From a bacterium (GTDB taxonomy: Bacteria > Ratteibacteria > UBA8468 > B48-G9 > JAFGKM01), in the NCBI GenBank assembly GCA_026416755.1, contig JAOAEP010000008.1:1-11623 (forward strand): DNA of 11,623 nt, read 5' to 3'. A model generated the notes under the pieces. The model was not told the DNA's origin. It made no database searches and saw nothing but the letters and a program-made list of their open reading frames with translations. Of the stretch, positions 1-6,627 are shown piece after piece. A program made the position numbers and the translations under genes. Each line of letters starts with the position of its first letter. Positions within the stretch are counted from its first letter, which is position 1.

Positions 1-784
1 AGAATTTCTTGAGGATATAGGAATAATCACAAATGGTTTTTTTCTTTCTGATAAGGTTATCTATGAAGTTGAAAAAAATGAAATTATATTAAAAATTTCA
101 ACGGAAGGCGTTAATAAAGAAATCTATGAGTTTTTCAGAGGTGTGAATTATGAAAAATTCATAAAAGGATGTGAAAAAATTAAAGAGTTAAAAACAGAAA
201 AATATCTTATGTTTACAATTCTGGAAAAAAACTGGAAGGAGATTTTTAAAATTTTTGATTTTGCTAGGAAATATAATTTTAATGGAGTTATTATTGAAAG
301 ATTTATTCCTTATGGATTGGGTAAAAATCTGAAAGAAAGTATTATTTCATTTGAAAAATGGTTATTAGTTACAAAATTTTTACATAAGATTTGTGATATT
401 GAGTTTGAAATTGAAGATATTGTTGAGTATAGAGGATATGTGGTTAAAATTAAAGGGAAGAGATATGAACTTTATGGTAGTGAATGTGTTGTTGGAAAAT
501 CTGGAATTGCAATTATGCCGGATGGAGAAGTTTATCCATGCAGAAGATTTCCCATTTCAATAGGTAATCTTCTGAGAGATAGGTTAGTTGAGATATGGGG
601 AAATTCAGAAATTTTAAATAAAATTAGAGATAAAAGTTTTTTGAATGGGATATGTAAAAAATGTATAATTGAAAATTGTATTGGTTGCAGGGCTCTTGTT
701 TACAGTATTTATAATGATTTTTTAGAGGAGGACCCATTATGTTATTTAAAAATTAAAACAGGAGGTAAAAATGAATTATGTTGA
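1..784 (+). CDS. Radical SAM/SPASM domain protein, 5'-truncated by the window edge
   Basis: The frame is open from base 2, so this is the last 260 residues of a longer protein. An in-frame GTG at 143 is internal, because the residues before it continue a radical SAM barrel: a TNGF strand, then ISTEG followed by a FFRG segment, as in the ISLDG...RG region of the family. The CxxxCxxC cluster that binds the SAM [4Fe-4S] centre lies upstream, outside the window. The C-terminal part is a SPASM domain binding auxiliary Fe-S clusters. Numbered from base 2, its cysteines are C162, C180 (in DGEVYPC, spacing CX12GX4C), C218, C221, C226, C229 (ending GCRA) and C247. The C-terminal spacing CX2CX4CX2C is slightly shorter than the usual CX2CX5CX3C. 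SPASM enzymes modify peptides or tetrapyrroles or mature other enzymes; the substrate cannot be told here. The 3' end overlaps the next gene by 14 bp. Confidence 0.88.
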   Translation, partial: EFLEDIGIITNGFFLSDKVIYEVEKNEIILKISTEGVNKEIYEFFRGVNYEKFIKGCEKIKELKTEKYLMFTILEKNWKEIFKIFDFARKYNFNGVIIERFIPYGLGKNLKESIISFEKWLLVTKFLHKICDIEFEIEDIVEYRGYVVKIKGKRYELYGSECVVGKSGIAIMPDGEVYPCRRFPISIGNLLRDRLVEIWGNSEILNKIRDKSFLNGICKKCIIENCIGCRALVYSIYNDFLEEDPLCYLKIKTGGKNELC

Positions 785-1595
785 AAAATTTTTTTCTCTG
801 GAAGATAAGGTGGCAATAATAACAGGTGGAGGTGGAATTCTTGGTTCTGAAATTGCAAAAGGACTTGGACTTGCTGGTGCAGAAGTTATCATTGGAGATA
901 TAAAGAAATATAAAGATGTTTCTGAAAATCTTAAAAATATCGGGATTAAGATTGAAGGAGAGTATCTTGATGTATTTGATAAAAATAAAATTGAAGAGGT
1001 TGCAAAAAAAATTGTTGATAAATATGGGAAGATAGATATACTTGTTAATGCTGCAGGTGGTAATATTAAAGAAGCGACCACTTCTTCAGAATTATCTTTT
1101 TTTGATTTACCTTTATCTGCTTTAGAAAAAGTAGTTGCTCTTAATCTTTTTGGTGGCGCAATTTTACCATGTCAGGTTTTTGGAAAGTATATGGTTAAAA
1201 ATGAAAATGGTGGATCTATAATTAATATTTCTTCAATGAATGCTTTTAGACCACTTACAAGAATTCCAGGTTATTCTGCAGCGAAAGCAGCAGTGAGTAA
1301 TTTTACACAATGGCTTGCAGTTCATTTTGCAATGGAATATAATAAAAAATTAAGAGTGAATGCAATTGCTCCTGGATTTTTTCTTACAGAACAGAATAGA
1401 TACTTATTACTTGATGAAAAAGGAAATTTAACTGAAAGGGGGAAATCAATTATTCTTCATACTCCAATGGGTAGATTTGGAAATCCAGAGGACTTAATTG
1501 GTGTTTGTATTTTTCTTGCTTCAGATGCTTCAATTTTTATAACTGGAACAGTAATTCCTATTGATGGTGGTTTTAATGCTTACTCAGGCGTTTAA
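771..1595 (+). CDS. uxuB: SDR-family D-mannonate oxidoreductase (fructuronate reductase)
   Basis: A 274-residue classical short-chain dehydrogenase. The Rossmann glycine motif TGGGGILG is at residues 18-25 and the NAAG strand at 93-96. The catalytic tetrad is N125, S155, Y168 and K172 (YSAAK). Asp43 at the end of the second beta strand predicts NAD(H) rather than NADP(H). The C-terminal half, with APGFFLTEQNR at 200-210, HTPMGRFG near 230 and the ending DGGFNAYSGV, strongly resembles the Bacillus-type UxuB/YjmF proteins. These interconvert D-fructuronate and D-mannonate in glucuronate catabolism. This is recognition from memory, not a search; KduD or gluconate 5-dehydrogenase are the main alternatives. 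The ATG at 771 has GGAGG at 761-765 and overlaps the upstream gene by 14 bp, so translation is probably coupled. No uxuA or uxaC homologue is visible here, so the rest of the pathway must lie elsewhere. Confidence 0.82.
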   Translation: MNYVEKFFSLEDKVAIITGGGGILGSEIAKGLGLAGAEVIIGDIKKYKDVSENLKNIGIKIEGEYLDVFDKNKIEEVAKKIVDKYGKIDILVNAAGGNIKEATTSSELSFFDLPLSALEKVVALNLFGGAILPCQVFGKYMVKNENGGSIINISSMNAFRPLTRIPGYSAAKAAVSNFTQWLAVHFAMEYNKKLRVNAIAPGFFLTEQNRYLLLDEKGNLTERGKSIILHTPMGRFGNPEDLIGVCIFLASDASIFITGTVIPIDGGFNAYSGV

Positions 1596-1640
1596 AAATA
1601 TTTTTCATTCAAACTGGTGGTAGGATACGGGAAAATGTTG

Positions 1641-1672
1641 TTTATCAATGTAGTTGAAATCTATCTGATAAA
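1641..1672. repeat. Imperfectly spaced inverted repeat flanking the putative gnd -35 box
   Basis: TTTATCA at 1641-1647 is matched by its reverse complement TGATAAA at 1666-1672, with an 18 bp centre that contains the candidate -35 hexamer. It could be an operator, but 7 bp AT-rich arms are weak evidence. Confidence 0.2.
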
Positions 1673-1683
1673 AATTGTAAAAT
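1654..1683 (+). promoter_or_regulatory. Possible sigma70-type promoter upstream of gnd
   Basis: In the 119 bp gap (1596-1714), TTGAAA at 1654-1659 and TAAAAT at 1678-1683 are separated by 18 bp, about 30 bp upstream of the gnd start. The matches are good but the DNA is AT-rich, so chance is a real possibility. This is the only sizeable gap before a run of seven tightly packed genes, which favours a promoter here. The rest of the gap has no ORF and no GC-rich terminator hairpin. Confidence 0.38.
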
Positions 1684-1714
1684 AATTATAACTATTTTAA
1701 AACAAGGAGGGGAT

Positions 1715-3211
1715 ATGAAAAAAGCAGATATTGGGATAATTGGTATGGAAGTTATGGGTAGAAACTTAGCACTTAATTTTGAAAGAAATGGATATACTGT
1801 TTGTGTATTTAATAGAACAGGAGAAAAAACAAAGGCATTTGTAGAAACACAGGGCAAAGGGAAGAATATAATACCGACTTATGAACTTTCTGATTTTGTT
1901 GCAAATCTTGAGAAACCAAGAAAGATTATGCTTATGGTTAAAGAAGGGCAACCTGTTGATGATTTTATTTCTAAACTTGTTCCTTTAATTGATAAAGGTG
2001 ACTTAATTATTGATGGTGGGAATTCATTTTTTAAGGATACAATAAGGAGATATAAAGATTTAACAGATAAAGGTATTTTATTCATAGGGACCGGTGTTTC
2101 AGGTGGAGAAGAGGGTGCATTAAAAGGGCCTGCCATTATGCCTGGTGGACACTTTGATGGATATAAACTTGTTGAGGAGATGTTTCAGAAAATATCAGCA
2201 AAAGCATATGATGGACAGCCATGTGTTACTTTTATTGGACCTGATGGAGCAGGCCATTATGTAAAAATGGTTCATAATGGAATTGAATATGGAGATATGC
2301 AGTTAATTGGTGAATGTTGTTGGTTTTTCAAAAATGGATTTGGTATGAGTTCTGGAGAAATAGCAGAAATAATGACTGAGTGGAATGGAGAAAAAGATAT
2401 CTTGAGGAGTTATTTAATTCAGATTACAGGGGATTTGATGAAAGAAAAACACAAAATTAAAGAAAATGAATATCTTGTTGACATAGTTGCAGATATTACA
2501 AGGATGAAAGGGACAGGAACTTGGACTGTTCAAAGTGCCCTTGAATTACTTGTTCCTGTTCCAACAATTGCTTCTGCTGTTTTTTCAAGAGAAATGTCTC
2601 AAGATAAGGATATAAGATTACAAATTTCTTCTCTACTAAAATTAGATGTGAAAGAAAAATTTAAAGGTTCAAAGAAAAATATTATAAAAATTGCTCATGA
2701 TGCTTTATATATTGCTAAAATTTCTTCTTATGCTCAAGGACTGGCTCTTTTAAAAGCAGCAAGTGATTTTTACAAATGGGATTTAAAACTTGGAGAAATT
2801 GCAAAAATATGGCGTGCTGGTTGTATTATAAGAGCACAATTTCTTGATGAGATAACAAAGGCATATATAGAAAATCCTCAATTACCTAATTTGCTTGTTG
2901 ACAAAAACTTTTCTGAATTTATTATAAAAAATATTAAAAAACTTGCTAAATTTATTGAAATCGCTCATAAAGCGGGTGTTCCAGTTCCTGCTTTTGCAAA
3001 TTCCTATGATTATATTCTACAAATAACAAGCCCAGTTATGTTTTCAGCACAAGTGAGTGCATTACAGAGGGATTATTTTGGTGCTCATGGATATTTTAAA
3101 CTTAAAGGAATTGATAACCCTGAGATATTAAAAACCGATGATGGCAAAGATAGGGAATTTCATACTGAATGGCTTATTGAAGGAAGACCAGAAAAAGAAG
3201 TTACAAAATAA
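1715..3211 (+). CDS. gnd: 6-phosphogluconate dehydrogenase, decarboxylating
   Basis: Oxidatively decarboxylates 6-phosphogluconate to ribulose 5-phosphate in the cytosolic pentose phosphate pathway. The protein has 498 residues, somewhat longer than the usual ~470 of the long-chain family; the extra length is partly a loop at about 462-478 near the C-terminus. The N-terminal Rossmann domain ends its second strand with N33-R34-T35, the NADP-type choice. Substrate-site landmarks are present: GGEEGALKGPA at 130-140, K184-x-x-H187-N188 and E191-Y192, KGTGTW at 265-270, WRAGCIIRAQF at 367-376, and R452-D-Y-F-G-A-H458 in the C-terminal tail that reaches the partner subunit. Two deviations stand out: Glu12 where the nucleotide-binding loop normally has Gly or Ala, and R263-M264 before KGTG where small or polar residues are usual. 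The ATG at 1715 has AAGGAGGGG at 1704-1712. No zwf is present in the window. Confidence 0.95.
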   Translation: MKKADIGIIGMEVMGRNLALNFERNGYTVCVFNRTGEKTKAFVETQGKGKNIIPTYELSDFVANLEKPRKIMLMVKEGQPVDDFISKLVPLIDKGDLIIDGGNSFFKDTIRRYKDLTDKGILFIGTGVSGGEEGALKGPAIMPGGHFDGYKLVEEMFQKISAKAYDGQPCVTFIGPDGAGHYVKMVHNGIEYGDMQLIGECCWFFKNGFGMSSGEIAEIMTEWNGEKDILRSYLIQITGDLMKEKHKIKENEYLVDIVADITRMKGTGTWTVQSALELLVPVPTIASAVFSREMSQDKDIRLQISSLLKLDVKEKFKGSKKNIIKIAHDALYIAKISSYAQGLALLKAASDFYKWDLKLGEIAKIWRAGCIIRAQFLDEITKAYIENPQLPNLLVDKNFSEFIIKNIKKLAKFIEIAHKAGVPVPAFANSYDYILQITSPVMFSAQVSALQRDYFGAHGYFKLKGIDNPEILKTDDGKDREFHTEWLIEGRPEKEVTK

Positions 3212-3213
3212 AA

Positions 3214-3558
3214 ATGGGATATAAAATTGGATTGGTTGAAAAAAGAAAAAAATTATTAGAGGAAGAATTAAAAAAAATTTTACCATACGTTATTAAAGGC
3301 GATGTAGAAAAAGTTATTCTATTTGGTTCCTTGGCCAAAGAGAAAGTTAATAAAAAAAGTGATTTGGATTTGATAATTATAAAAAAAACTAAAAAGAAAT
3401 ATATGGATAGATTGGATGAAATATATTCTTCTATAAAAAGTTCTATAGCAGTTGATTTATTTGTTTATACGCCTTCTGAATTTGAAGAAATGTCAAAAAA
3501 AAATATTTTTATCAAATCCGTTTTAAAATACGGAAAAATTTTGTATGAAAGAAAATGA
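3214..3558 (+). CDS. MNT-type minimal nucleotidyltransferase (partner of HEPN)
   Basis: A 114-residue protein of the DNA polymerase beta-like minimal nucleotidyltransferase family. The catalytic motif GSx10DxD is intact: G38-S39, then D50 and D52. A third acidic residue, D81 in VDLF, sits where the family's third metal ligand is expected. Such proteins are usually encoded with a HEPN protein; in characterised pairs (MntA/HepT type) the MNT is the antitoxin and AMPylates the HEPN toxin. That biochemistry is family knowledge and is not shown for this subgroup. The ATG lies 2 bp after the gnd stop without a clear Shine-Dalgarno, suggesting coupled translation. It overlaps the HEPN gene by 14 bp, the normal arrangement for the pair. 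Confidence 0.88.
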   Translation: MGYKIGLVEKRKKLLEEELKKILPYVIKGDVEKVILFGSLAKEKVNKKSDLDLIIIKKTKKKYMDRLDEIYSSIKSSIAVDLFVYTPSEFEEMSKKNIFIKSVLKYGKILYERK

Positions 3559-3949
3559 ATATAAAAGGTGGTTTAATCAGGCTCTTTGTGACTTAGATGA
3601 TGCAAAATTTAATCTGTCTGGGAAAAGATATAATGTTGCTTGTTTTCTTGCACAACAGTCGGCGGAAAAAGGACTTAAGGCATATTTAATTTATAAGGGA
3701 GCAGAAGATATCTGGGGTCACTCAGTTGGAGAATTATGTGGTGATGCAAAAGATTTTGATAATTCGTTTTTATTAATTGAAAATGAATCAAAATTACTTG
3801 ACAAATATTATATACCTACAAGATATCCAAATGCTTTGCCAGGAAGTATCCCCTCAGAAGTATTTGACGAACAAGATGCTAAAAAGGCAATATGTATGGC
3901 AGAGAAAATATTAAATTTTGTTAAAAAGAAGATTGAAGAAAAAACTTAA
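3545..3949 (+). CDS. HEPN domain protein (COG1895-like)
   Basis: A 134-residue all-helical HEPN protein. Typical positions are W9-F-N-Q-A near the start, D16-L-x-x-A, the F34-L-A-Q-Q-S-A-E-K-G-L-K-A helix at 34-46, H59-S, L85-D-K-Y-Y-I-P-T-R-Y-P at 85-95, and a C-terminal helix D111-A-K-K-A-I with A119-E-K. The RX4-6H ribonuclease motif of HEPN toxins is absent, and H59 is the only histidine in the protein, with no suitably spaced arginine. RNase activity is therefore not supported, and a binding or scaffolding role for the MNT partner is as likely. The start at ATG 3545 lies inside the end of the MNT gene (14 bp overlap). The stop falls inside the region just before the strong ribosome site of the next gene. 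Confidence 0.88.
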   Translation: MKENEYKRWFNQALCDLDDAKFNLSGKRYNVACFLAQQSAEKGLKAYLIYKGAEDIWGHSVGELCGDAKDFDNSFLLIENESKLLDKYYIPTRYPNALPGSIPSEVFDEQDAKKAICMAEKILNFVKKKIEEKT

Positions 3950-3955
3950 GGAGGG
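3948..3955 (+). promoter_or_regulatory. Ribosome binding site that fixes the start of the isomerase-like gene
   Basis: AAGGAGGG sits 4 bp before ATG 3960. The frame stays open to an earlier TTG at 3918, but that start would overlap the HEPN gene, would add a lysine-rich, non-conserved extension and lacks a comparable site. The start at 3960 is therefore preferred. Confidence 0.75.
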
Positions 3956-3959
3956 ACAT

Positions 3960-5084
3960 ATGAAAGGGAAATCATATCATTCAATTTGTAGATGGACTTT
4001 TAATCCAGGGAAAGGTGGTTTTGTACCTTCAAATATAAGACCTTCCTGGACTTCTGATAGATTCAGTACAGTTGATTTTGTTAAACTTATTTCTGAAAAA
4101 ATTAAACCAAGATTACCTGAAAATATTGTTATTGGAATTGAACTTCATTATGATACTGAAATAAATGAAAAAAATGTTAAGGAAGTGGTTGACGTAATGA
4201 AGGAAAACAATATTTATCTTGCTTTAATTACTCCTGGAGCGCATTCTCATTTTGCTTATGGAGGTGTAGCTTCTTTAGACCCTAATGAAAGAAGACAAGC
4301 AGAGGAATTTGGAATAAAGACAGTTGATATAGGTTATGAAATGAAAAAAGTTTTTCTTAAAGGGAAAGAACCAACTTTTGTTTTGTGGAATGGTTCATGG
4401 GGATATGATATTGCCACTCCATTTATTAAGAAAATGTATGAAAATCTAAAAGAAAGTGTTGCTAATCTTTGTAAATATGAAGAGAAAAAAGGTGGTGAAT
4501 TTTATTTTGCAATTGAACCAAAACCAAATGAAGGTCATCCATCAATGCTTATTCCTACAGTTGCAAGTGCTATTTTATTTTGGAAAAAATTAAATGAAGA
4601 TTATGGAATAAAACTTGGGAAAAAAGGCATTAATAAAGAGTTTGGACATTCTGAAATGATAGGTCTTGACCACATTTATGATACAGTTGAAGAAATTGAT
4701 AATAAAATGCTTATTCACATGCATATTAATAGTCAAGGATATAATGATGGAATAGTTCTTGGAGGCCCTGGTAAGTTTGATATTGACCATGGAGCAAGAA
4801 TAAATGGAATGAATATAGTAATTGCAAAGTTAATAAAGGAAGCAGGATTTGATAGATGGAAAGGACATGATATGCAGGCAAGACCTTATGATAATGAAGA
4901 AAAAGCAATTGAAAGAGTTATAAGAAGTATTTTATCCTGGGAAAGTTGTGAAATTGTTGCACAAAAAATGAATACAAAAGAAATTCTAAATTACCTTGTA
5001 AAAAGAGAAACAGATAAAGTTGAAGATATTATGAAGGATTTAGTTGCTGAGGGTTTTAGAATTTTTAAATCTTTTTATGAATGA
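3960..5084 (+). CDS. Xylose-isomerase-like TIM-barrel sugar isomerase, substrate unknown
   Basis: A 374-residue cytosolic protein whose two-metal site can be aligned with xylose isomerase. ELHYDTEI at 61-68 supplies the catalytic-type H63 and D65. IEPKPNE at 185-191 supplies metal ligand E186 and K188. NKEFGH at 225-230 supplies the E227-x-x-H230 pair. KFDIDHG at 272-278 supplies D274 and D276, and KGHDMQARP at 301-309 supplies D304. The position of the xylose isomerase metal ligand Asp245 is taken by H255 in HMHINSQG; as I recall, L-rhamnose isomerase also uses histidine there. The enzyme therefore likely interconverts an aldose and a ketose, but neither xylose nor rhamnose can be assigned. 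It lies downstream of uxuB and gnd, suggesting uptake of another sugar or uronate into central metabolism. It overlaps the sirtuin gene by 8 bp. Confidence 0.82.
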   Translation: MKGKSYHSICRWTFNPGKGGFVPSNIRPSWTSDRFSTVDFVKLISEKIKPRLPENIVIGIELHYDTEINEKNVKEVVDVMKENNIYLALITPGAHSHFAYGGVASLDPNERRQAEEFGIKTVDIGYEMKKVFLKGKEPTFVLWNGSWGYDIATPFIKKMYENLKESVANLCKYEEKKGGEFYFAIEPKPNEGHPSMLIPTVASAILFWKKLNEDYGIKLGKKGINKEFGHSEMIGLDHIYDTVEEIDNKMLIHMHINSQGYNDGIVLGGPGKFDIDHGARINGMNIVIAKLIKEAGFDRWKGHDMQARPYDNEEKAIERVIRSILSWESCEIVAQKMNTKEILNYLVKRETDKVEDIMKDLVAEGFRIFKSFYE

Positions 5085-5871
5085 AGGTGATGAATTATTA
5101 AGTTTAATTAAAAACTCAAATTATTTAATTGTTTTCACAGGTGCTGGTATTTCAACAGAAAGTGGAATACCATCTTTTAGAGGGAAAGAGGGTCTTTGGG
5201 CAAAATATAGACCTGAAATTTATGGTACCTTTACTGGTCTTATTTCTCAATTTTTAATCAAGCCATCAAATGTTGTAAATTTTATTTTTGATTTTACGTC
5301 TCCAATTTTAGAGGCAAAACCAAATATCTCCCATATCTGTCTTGCAAAATTGGAAGAAAAAGGATATTTAAAAAGTATTATAACTCAAAATATTGATAAT
5401 CTTCATTCGGATGCAGGAAATAAAAATGTAATAGAACTTCATGGTAACTTATATATATGGAGATGTAAAAAGTGTGAAAATATTGAAAAGATAGGGAAAG
5501 AAAAATTAAGTGAATTTGCAAAAAATCTAAAAAAAATTCAGGGAAGAAGAGAATTGATAAGATATATTAACAATTTTGTAAAATGTAAATGCGGAGGAAG
5601 AAAAAGGCCTGATATAGTTTTTTTTGGTGAACCTTTACCATTTGAAGCATTTGAAAAAGCAAAAAAAGAAAGTAAAAAGGCGGATTTATTTATTATTATT
5701 GGGTCATCTGGAATAGTAAGTCCTGCTTGTGACCTTCCTTATATTGCAAAAGAAAATGGTGCAAAAATAATTGAGATAAATCCAGAAGGTAGTTGTTTTG
5801 AAAATATCACTGATTTGATTATAATTAAAAGAGCAACAGAAGTTTTTGAGGAATTAATAAAAAAAATTTAG
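5077..5871 (+). CDS. Sirtuin: NAD-dependent protein deacylase, Sir2 family
   Basis: Removes acyl groups from lysines using NAD+, giving nicotinamide and O-acyl-ADP-ribose. The 264 residues show GAGISTESGIPSFRG at 22-36 (NAD pocket), TQNID at 103-107, catalytic H122 in LHGN, GSS at 209-211 and NPEG near 235. Zinc ligands are C130-x-x-C133 and C170-x-C172, followed by RPDIVFFGE. The Tyr and Arg that mark desuccinylase-type (class III, E. coli CobB-like) enzymes are not apparent around 65-80, so deacetylation or another acyl specificity is more likely. ATG 5077 starts right at the GAGIS-bearing domain and overlaps the upstream stop by 8 bp. A TTG at 5044 with AAGGA at 5034-5038 would add 11 residues and cannot be excluded. 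In such an operon, it might regulate metabolic enzymes, but that is speculation. Confidence 0.93.
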   Translation: MNEGDELLSLIKNSNYLIVFTGAGISTESGIPSFRGKEGLWAKYRPEIYGTFTGLISQFLIKPSNVVNFIFDFTSPILEAKPNISHICLAKLEEKGYLKSIITQNIDNLHSDAGNKNVIELHGNLYIWRCKKCENIEKIGKEKLSEFAKNLKKIQGRRELIRYINNFVKCKCGGRKRPDIVFFGEPLPFEAFEKAKKESKKADLFIIIGSSGIVSPACDLPYIAKENGAKIIEINPEGSCFENITDLIIIKRATEVFEELIKKI

Positions 5872-5875
5872 AAAA

Positions 5876-6625
5876 ATGAGAAGGGTATATATTGGAAGAG
5901 ATAGTATTAGAAAAAATTCATTTTTCTTGATAAAGGGGGAGACATATCATTATTTAAAAAATGTTTTAAGGTTAAAGGAAAGCGATGAATTTATTGGTTT
6001 TGATGGAAGTGGTAAAGAGTATCATTTGAAAATTAAGGAAATAAAAGATAGAGAAATATTTGTTGAAATTATTGAAGAAAAAGAAGTTTACAATCCTGAA
6101 TTGCCTTTTAATTTATCTTTATATCAATGTTTACCCAAAGGAGAAAAATTTGATTTTATTATAAGGGAATCAACTCAATTTGGAATAAAAAAAATTGTCC
6201 CTGTAATAAGTAAAAGAGTTATTGTACAGATTCCTGAGGATAAGATAGAAAATAAAATTAAAAGGTGGACTAAAATTGCAGCAGAGTCATCAAAAATTTC
6301 GGGTAGAACTTTCATACCAGAAATTTCAAAACCAGAAAAATTTAAAGAATGTTTAGAAGATGAAAAGGATTATGGAATTATTTTTTGGGAAGGAGAAAGG
6401 GAAAAAACTATAAAAGATATTATCAAGCATTTGAACAGAGAGGCAATTTTTAACAAAAAAATAAATGTTTTTGTTGGTCCTGAGGGTGGATTTGATGAAG
6501 AGGAAGTGGAAATGGCAAAAGAAAATGGTTATATAACTGTTTCTCTTGGTAGAAGAATTTTAAAAGTAGAAACTGCTAGTATAGTATGTATTGCTATTTT
6601 AATTTATGAACTTGAGAATTTATAA
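5876..6625 (+). CDS. rsmE: 16S rRNA (uracil-1498-N3)-methyltransferase
   Basis: A SPOUT-class enzyme that methylates N3 of U1498 in the decoding region of 16S rRNA with SAM. The 249 residues match the usual family length. The N-terminal PUA-like part has H25-Y-L-K-N-V-L-R at 25-32. The trefoil-knot SAM site has FVGPEGGF at 199-206 and LGRRILKVETA at 224-234. YQCLPKG at 83-89 and the IREST segment at 96-100 also fit. In the segment normally reading EQSGR, this protein has KISGR at 140-144, so the usual Glu-Gln is lost; this is minor but visible. It starts 4 bp after the sirtuin stop with no strong Shine-Dalgarno and ends 2 bp before the transporter gene. Confidence 0.94.
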   Translation: MRRVYIGRDSIRKNSFFLIKGETYHYLKNVLRLKESDEFIGFDGSGKEYHLKIKEIKDREIFVEIIEEKEVYNPELPFNLSLYQCLPKGEKFDFIIRESTQFGIKKIVPVISKRVIVQIPEDKIENKIKRWTKIAAESSKISGRTFIPEISKPEKFKECLEDEKDYGIIFWEGEREKTIKDIIKHLNREAIFNKKINVFVGPEGGFDEEEVEMAKENGYITVSLGRRILKVETASIVCIAILIYELENL

Positions 6626-6627
6626 AA

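Noticed and set aside
143..784. A complete gene beginning at GTG 143
   Set aside because: The frame is open to the window edge and the upstream residues (TNGF, ISTEG, FFRG) are typical radical SAM sequence, so the gene is partial and GTG 143 is internal.
1594..1606. AT-only palindrome after uxuB as a terminator
   Set aside because: No GC-containing stem; such palindromes are expected by chance at this base composition.
776..2136. Reverse-strand ORFs inside uxuB and gnd (776-1081, 1645-1857, 1766-1951, 1879-2136)
   Set aside because: They are antisense to well-recognised genes, lack ribosome sites and have no family motifs.
3545..3949. Calling the HEPN protein a ribonuclease toxin
   Set aside because: The RX4-6H catalytic motif is missing, so toxin activity cannot be claimed from the sequence.
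3918..3959. N-terminal extension of the isomerase-like gene from a TTG at 3918
   Set aside because: It overlaps the HEPN gene, gives a lysine-rich stretch and is bypassed by a strong ribosome site just before ATG 3960.
4590..4908. Reverse-strand ORFs within the isomerase-like gene (4590-4790, 4726-4908)
   Set aside because: Antisense to the metal-binding region of a conserved enzyme; no motifs.
3960..5084. Naming the gene xylA, rhaA or uxuA
   Set aside because: The metal site mixes features of xylose and rhamnose isomerases, and mannonate dehydratase motifs were not recognised.
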